This document shows, piece after piece, positions 60,001 to 64,000 of a DNA stretch of 64,000 bases (within the stretch, counting starts at the first letter, position 1; each line of letters starts with the position of its first letter). A model generated the notes under the pieces. The model made no database searches. It worked only from the letters and a program-made list of their open reading frames with translations, and had not been told where the DNA came from. Origin of the DNA: Chrysomallon squamiferum (lineage: Eukaryota; Mollusca; Gastropoda; Neomphalida; Peltospiridae). The DNA is taken from assembly GCA_012295275.1 (NCBI GenBank), contig CM022676.1, positions 13,518,379 through 13,582,378 on the forward strand, read 5' to 3'. Made by a program: the position numbers and the translations under genes.

Positions 60001-60456
60001 TTGAATCACTGTTTAGAGAAATCCCTTTTTTTTTTTTTTATTTTTTTTATTTTTAATTTATTTATTTATTTATGTTTTTTAGGAAAAAATATTATTGCTT
60101 ATATTTTTATTTCTACTAATTTTTACATTTCAGCCAAGGGTGCTGAAAATGTTTTGTGAGTATTTTCATTATTATTATTATTATTATTAGTAGTAGTAGT
60201 AGTAGTAGTAGTAGTAATAGTAAAAGGAGATGAGTAAAAATGAAAAGGGAAAAAATAATCCTAATCTGTTGTTAATTCCCTTGTTATTTTGTACTATTGC
60301 ATTCTGTAGATGACTATAATAGACAGTTTTAATGTTTGTATTTCAATAGTGATTATTTATATGCCACTCTAAATTATTTTTTCCTTGTGAGAAACATAGT
60401 TAGTTAAATTTTCTTATTTATTTATGCAGCTCACATTGGAACAGTCTTTTATTCAG
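46908..60456 (+). CDS. Gene D: Ig/FN3 transmembrane receptor, plus strand
   Basis: Order: signal exon 46908-46968, V-type Ig 49783-50100, split Ig 51186-51337 and 52061-52244, Ig 52546-52860, a stop-bearing exon 53108-53419, Ig 53566-53844, Ig 54686-54973, Ig 55308-55574, Ig 55687-55983, Ig plus FN3 56296-56940, transmembrane 57568-57711, and possible micro-exons 60134-60155 and 60430-60456. All junctions are phase 1, except the phase-0 intron inside the split Ig and the uncertain tail. The product should be a type I receptor with about eight Ig domains and one FN3. It can be full length only if 53108-53419 is skipped. No ITAM-type exon was found in its visible tail. Confidence 0.72.
46969..49782 (+). 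other. Gene D intron 1
   Basis: No Ig exon seen. Open stretches at 47038-47352 and 49237-49485 resemble no domain I know. The intron ends in a long T/A tract before the acceptor. Confidence 0.45.
49783..50100 (+). CDS. Gene D Ig exon 1 (V-type, canonical cysteines lost)
   Basis: Exon of 318 nt, phase 1-1, acceptor TTGCAG and donor GTAAGT. V-type fold by pattern (SLTLTYTSD, TLKISSFSETEHAGNWTVQE). The B-strand Cys is Tyr and the F-strand Cys is Val, while the extra pair (LCRPLPDGGLC) is kept. Confidence 0.82.
50101..51185 (+). other. Gene D intron 2
   Basis: Begins with an AC run (50136-50161). No exon seen. Confidence 0.5.
51186..51337 (+). CDS. Gene D split Ig domain, first half
   Basis: Exon of 152 nt, phase 1 in and phase 0 out, acceptor TTTTAG and donor GTAAAT. 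It encodes SLSITTGCAYPAVNISWRF, the B and C strands of an Ig domain. It is completed by 52061-52244. Confidence 0.72.
51914..51956 (+). pseudogene. Decayed copy of the second half of the split Ig
   Basis: After a TTTCAG acceptor the sequence AACTTGATACCAGTTAGTG parallels AACTTGACTCCAGTTATTG at 52061. The resemblance fades after about 45 nt and no matching donor follows. Confidence 0.55.
52061..52244 (+). CDS. Gene D split Ig domain, second half
   Basis: Exon of 184 nt, phase 0 in and phase 1 out, acceptor TTTTAG and donor GTAAGT. It supplies the E-F-G part with KFICTAHFP. Confidence 0.75.
52425..52480. repeat. (AAAT)n microsatellite
   Basis: About 13 AAAT/AAAC units inside a gene D intron. 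Confidence 0.9.
52546..52860 (+). CDS. Gene D Ig exon 3
   Basis: Exon of 315 nt, phase 1-1, acceptor CAACAG and donor GTAAGA. Ig domain with VSLTCLTSPSNP, VYWYKNN and TVYCKAG. Confidence 0.88.
53108..53419 (+). pseudogene. Gene D dead Ig cassette exon (two in-frame stops)
   Basis: 312 nt, phase 1-1, with good acceptor (TTACAG) and donor (GTAAGT). It encodes an Ig domain (LTLTCRTL, DFVWKFKDG, IQCTVRN) but has TAG at 53251-53253 and TAA at 53398-53400. There is no frameshift. Symmetric phase lets the rest of the gene work if it is skipped; inclusion would truncate the protein before the membrane. The DGP start suggests kinship with gene B exon 22595-22855. Confidence 0.82.
53566..53844 (+). 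CDS. Gene D Ig exon 5, near-twin of a gene B exon
   Basis: Exon of 279 nt, phase 1-1, acceptor ATTTCAG and donor GTAAGT. It has the same cysteine-rich Ig motifs as gene B exon 21125-21403 (TVTLNCSTT, LNWTCYN, KVCECVS). Most differences fall near the domain end (YGEYNERKSRN here, YGVYNWGKSRS there). Confidence 0.9.
53845..54685 (+). other. Gene D intron
   Basis: The first 85 nt or so resemble the matching gene B intron; the rest is unrelated AT-rich sequence. No exon seen. Confidence 0.5.
54686..54973 (+). CDS. Gene D Ig exon 6
   Basis: Exon of 288 nt, phase 1-1, donor GTAAGA. Ig domain with GSLICSLS, QFYWIRNG and WYKCTAGN. Paralogue of gene B exon 19893-20180, of identical length. The acceptor (AATAG) has a poor pyrimidine tract. 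Confidence 0.88.
55308..55574 (+). CDS. Gene D Ig exon 7
   Basis: Exon of 267 nt, phase 1-1, acceptor TTTTAG and donor GTAAGT. Canonical Ig domain with LTLICTSDSNP, LKWTFGG and GNYTCEAN. Confidence 0.89.
55687..55983 (+). CDS. Gene D Ig exon 8
   Basis: Exon of 297 nt, phase 1-1, acceptor TAACAG and donor GTTTAG (weak). Ig domain with ANITCFADG, HYWNGV and GTYTCSVQN. Several sequons near the N-terminus (NTTENIT). Confidence 0.86.
56296..56940 (+). CDS. Gene D Ig-FN3 double-domain exon
   Basis: Exon of 645 nt, phase 1-1, acceptor TGTATAG and donor GTTAAC. The first half is an Ig-like domain keeping the core Trp (FTWSNF) and F-strand Cys (KLTVCNE) but with no B-strand Cys (VRLIKSV). The second half is FN3 (DTVFLSWLP, RFILQYKAQ, VYDVRISAEN). 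The two domains share one exon, unlike the one-domain-per-exon rule elsewhere in the cluster. Confidence 0.87.
57568..57711 (+). CDS. Gene D transmembrane exon
   Basis: Exon of 144 nt, phase 1-1, acceptor TTACAG and donor GTAATT. It encodes a Ser-rich stalk, the helix LIGAAVGGAVGSATVIVVIV followed by MLIVLL, then RRG. The Gly/Ala-rich helix lacks the Glu seen in gene B. Confidence 0.85.
58178..58800 (+). mobile_element. Tigger/pogo-type element, internally deleted
   Basis: Ends are CAGTAATATCTCGTTTAAC and, inverted, CAATAATAGCC, flanked by TA on both sides (58176-58177 and 58801-58802), as expected for TA-targeting elements. Inside, 58438-58500 encodes KKKRKTITLETKHIILNE, the start of the CENP-B/jerky-type DNA-binding domain, followed soon by a stop. 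About 620 bp remain, so it is non-autonomous. It lies in a gene D intron. Confidence 0.7.
60134..60155 (+). CDS. Gene D possible tail micro-exon 1
   Basis: 22 nt between ACATTTCAG and GTGAGT. Phase 1 in, phase 2 out, reading KGAENV. Supported only by splice-site quality and frame continuity with the transmembrane exon. Confidence 0.3.
60430..60456 (+). CDS. Gene D possible tail micro-exon 2
   Basis: 27 nt between TTATGCAG and GTATAC. Phase 2 in and out, continuing the frame as SHWNSLLF. Weak evidence. Confidence 0.25.
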
Positions 60457-61571
60457 GTATACCAAAACTTTTTAGTTTTGATTATCATATTTATTAAATA
60501 TGCTTGGGTCACTTACAAGGAAACATTTACATGCAGATAATGTGACAAAAACAGATAGCCTGAATTCTGCCTAACTATCCATTTAAAACCCCAACAAATT
60601 CCAGATCTGAAACAAAATATTGAACTTGAAAAATGAGAAATGATATTCACAAATTAAAACTGACATACTTTTAATTTGAAACATTCTGATAATTTAAAAT
60701 TAAATCCTATATTCTGTACAATACGTTGAGTTGTTACATGAACAAAGAAAATACATAAACTTTGTAGTTTTTACAGAACAAAATTATTTTCTTCTAAAGT
60801 AACAAATAAGATGTAATAAAAATAACACAAATATTCTATTAATTTTCCAGTACATTTCCAAACCTTAGATGTTCAAATGTTCAAGCCTGCTTTTGTGCCC
60901 ACCTCTTTAAGAGAATATTCAATCATTTTCATCACAGCACGTTTTGTTATGGTTTAACTGTGTCAGCTGTTTTATTTTTGTAATGTTTAGTAAAGTATGT
61001 TATTTTCTTAATTTTTAATGAAAGGCATGGTTTCAACATTTTTGGTTTCTGTTTGTGAATTATTAATGGAGATTATTAAACATTTTTTATTTATTGTTTT
61101 ATATTTTAATTTCGTTTGTTTCTCTTTTTATTTCATTTGGATACTAATCCAGTATCATGCATTCTTAATATTTTATGTGCTGTGTAAGACAGATTCAGAT
61201 AAAACATATGTATGTATGTATGGAGAGACATAAAGAGAGAAACACACACACATACATAATCACATGTGTGTGTGAATGTGTGTGTGTGTGTGTGTGTGTG
61301 TTTGGACAGAAATATTGGACATGTACTGGTACTAATACAAAATCCATAATTATTGTTAAAGTGATCCAGGATTATTTTCTAATGGATTTCACAAAATTAG
61401 AATAAGTTTAGTGAATGAAGACTGATGTGTGTATGAAAGAATAATGGAAATGGAATCTATTTAAATAAATTTATGCAGTTGCATCTTTTACTTCCTGTGA
61501 TATGCAAATGCATGATTAGTACTGAATGGGATATATATTTGCATGCTTTCATATTGTGAAGACATTAAATT

Positions 61572-61607
<36 letters not shown>

Positions 61608-62996
61608 CATACATACATATATGTATGTGTGTATGTTAAAGGTTAAATTTGAAAAACAATTGAAGTTTAAAACATCTTGCATGTGTATGTGAAAGAAAAC
61701 ACTCATAAAGTCATATTATTTTCATACGTTTACTAAAAACTATTAGCTATTTAGAATATAATGCAAGATATAATGATGATAAAAATAGTAACAATAATAA
61801 AAAGATACAAAACTTAAATAGTTTTATCATCTTCATAGTTTTATAAATCTACAGATAATTAATTTGAGTCCATTGTATAATAACTGATTATTTTCAAAAT
61901 TCTTTTTTTATTTATATTTTTTGTGATATATTGTCCAATTTGGAAAAAGCTAAAATAAATTACAATTTAAACAACATATCCTTTCTTACATAAAAACTTT
62001 AGCATGTGTCTGTTAAATATTATAAATACATTTGTTTTTTAAATTTAGGTTTAGCCATTTTAATTAATATTAATGTTCTTTTAGTAAAAATGTGCTTTTG
62101 CATTTTTTACTATTTTGCTCAGTCAAGTAGGTATTGATCAAGATATCAAAATAGAAATCAATAAATATCATTGTAAATTAAACCCAGTTTGCTAAATACA
62201 TCATTTGTGCAAAAAATTCAGATGTGTAGATTATTTGGAATCTTTATTGAAATAATTTTCAGACATGGATTTAATGTGTAGTCTGTACAAATGTTGCTAT
62301 GGAATTTTAGTACTTTGTCAAAACTGTAGAACATTATTAAAACAGGAACATCCTGGAAACTACTCATGGAGAGAGTGACAAACTTGTGTTTGCTACCACC
62401 AAAACCATGGAATAGGTATGCTTAACCCACTGTGACCAAGTTCAGTGGAGGAAGATTCAGCATGTTGTTTCAATTTTCCAGTACAAAGAAGACAGGGCTG
62501 ACCGTAGTTGTGCAACTAGCATCAAAGCTGTCCCACTCACACCAGGGACCAGGTTGGGGATATTCTTTGCAGAGAGTTCCCAGGCAGTACCCATGTAATT
62601 TACTGTTGGGTTTGAAATGAACTCTCCCAAACAAGTAATTTGAACATCGTTCAAAGTACTTGTACCCTGAACATTTTCTGTACCATCCCTTCGTTTAACT
62701 TACACCAGTTGCTCTGATTCTCACCATCCCTTTCACAAATGCTGGTGAGACCACTGTATATATATATATATATAGCCATACATGAGTGTGTTTGTATGTA
62801 TATACTGTGCTGAATACATTTAACAGCTGCTATATGAAATGTAGACCACATGATTAGATGTTGAAATTATTTAATTAATCCAGCATTTCTGAATGTAGCC
62901 AGCAGTAACCTGTTGTCACGGTGTGAACATCGTTACTTTAATGTCAACTGAGGAAATGGAGGGGTACATTTACCAAAATGGTGAGATACTCAATAA

Positions 62997-63049
<53 letters not shown>

Positions 63050-63124
63050 ACTATTGGCATTGATGAAAGCACTACATTGTTGTCTTATGCTTCGAATGAG
63101 AGTATTAATCTCAGGAACAATAAT
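60457..63124. other. Stretch after gene D, no gene recognised
   Basis: AT-rich sequence with TG (61278-61301), TA (61577-61605) and GT (63001-63050) runs. The gene D terminal exon and polyadenylation site are probably here or beyond, but I could not identify them. Confidence 0.4.
63001..63050. repeat. (GT)n microsatellite
   Basis: About 24 GT units. Confidence 0.95.
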
Positions 63125-64000
63125 TGTGTTCAGAGCAATGGACATTAAGAACTTGAGAATGGTTTATGCATATTCTATAGCCCAGTAGGTCCCATGCATG
63201 CTCAGTTGGGAACAAGTCAGCAGATTTTGGTGGCCTGTTCAACACTTGGATGTGTTTCCTCTCAGGAAGATTAGTGGTTAGCCTAGCAGTATGTGGTCTA
63301 GAGTTGTCATGTTGAAACAGAAAGCCAGGATGCTGCTGCAGGAATGGAATGGCTACTGGTGTATTGATCTCGTCACAGTAACATTGAGCAGTCATGTTCT
63401 CGTGAATGAAAACAAGATCTGTTTTACCTCTACTATGAATGCCGGCCCACACAATAACTTTACTGCCGCCATATCGGTCTTGCTGAATGACGTCTACATC
63501 TCCCATTCACCTCCATACATGATGCAGACAATCTGCAAACAGAACACAAAACCTGGATTCCTCTGTGAATAATGTCTGATTCAGTGTTGGTTTATTCTGG
63601 CCCATCTCAAACGTTCCTGAACGTGACGCGCTGTCAGGGGAACGGCTACAACAGGGCGACCTGCTTGTAATCCAGCAGCGTGGAGATGGCTACAGACAGT
63701 TTCAGCATGAATTCTAGTGCCTGTGGTTTGCTGCAAAGTATGAGCCAAACATGGAGCATTTTTGAACTGTGACATAGATATGACATGACTGAATACCTGT
63801 CTTTCCTTGGAGTAGTTAATCGTGGTCTACCAGAACGAGGTTGATTTAGCATTTGCCCAGTTTAGTGTATGTGTTGTCGGAGTTGCGATGTGGTACTGTC
63901 ATTAACACGAAAGTACTGAGAGACATCGTGTCCATTTTGACCGGCATTAAGCCGTCCTATTGCTTCATGATTTGCCGTTAAGCCTGGATATTATAACAGG
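63125..64000 (-). mobile_element. Tc1-type transposase relic (runs off right edge)
   Basis: Minus-strand pieces in order: a helix-turn-helix region near 63870-63960 (IGRLNAGQNGHDVSQYF), the linker RSGRPRLTTP (near 63830), a second DNA-binding piece containing RWARINQH near 63590, and the catalytic part with VIVWAGI, FQHDNSRPHTA and DLFPTEHAWDLLG (second Asp and final Glu of a DD34E-type triad). Frame shifts and stops between pieces show decay. Confidence 0.8.

Noticed and set aside
60852-60981. Possible terminal exon after TTTCCAG continuing gene D micro-exon frame to a stop
   Set aside because: Composition looks random (many Cys, Phe and His) and the frame depends on two weak micro-exons.

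Overview
The window looks like nuclear DNA of an animal, most likely a mollusc and plausibly a coleoid cephalopod. It is AT-rich and full of microsatellites. Its genes are broken into small exons with GT/AG splice sites, introns hold remnants of cut-and-paste DNA transposons, and the genes encode multi-domain immunoglobulin (Ig) superfamily receptors. No operons, RNA genes or CRISPR arrays were seen. The species call is inference from overall character only.

The locus is a cluster of four related Ig receptor genes, called A to D here. Nearly every extracellular domain sits on one exon bounded by phase-1 introns, so domains can be added or skipped without changing frame. Gene A (minus strand, 110-15535, runs off the left edge) has four Ig exons and three candidate signal-peptide first exons. 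Gene B (minus, 17015-25644) has two candidate first exons, one with a damaged splice donor, then a V-type Ig domain, four more Ig domains, a fibronectin III (FN3) domain, a transmembrane segment and three small cytoplasmic exons. The last of these encodes YECL-x7-YEKL, a full match to the ITAM consensus. Gene C (minus, 31062-35306) has a signal peptide and two Ig domains, but its 3' part appears lost or decayed. Gene D (plus, 46908 to about 60456) has a signal peptide, a V-type domain lacking the usual cysteines, a split Ig domain, further Ig exons, an Ig-FN3 exon, a transmembrane exon and two possible micro-exons. One gene D exon (53108-53419) keeps its splice sites and frame but carries two stop codons.

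Layout: 0.1-3.7 kb gene A Ig exons; 3.8-4.2 kb hAT/BED-finger transposon remnant in its intron; 9.6 and 15.0-15.5 kb first exons of gene A; 17.0-23.4 kb gene B body; 25.2-25.6 kb gene B first exons; 26.7-31 kb a decayed stretch with relics; 31.1-35.3 kb gene C; 35.3-46.9 kb divergent intergenic region with a long inverted repeat and a MULE transposase relic; 46.9-60.5 kb gene D with a Tigger/pogo relic in an intron; 63.1-64.0 kb a decayed Tc1-type transposase.

The genes read as a tandemly expanded receptor family still turning over. Signs of this are duplicated promoter/first-exon modules, a near-identical Ig exon shared by oppositely oriented genes B and D (hand-aligned at about 94% nucleotide identity), decayed partial exon copies and a dead cassette exon. 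The putative ITAM, in a tail made of symmetric exons with a tandem splice acceptor just upstream, is the most notable feature. Splice junctions were assigned by eye from consensus sites, phase and exon length; transcripts are needed to confirm them.
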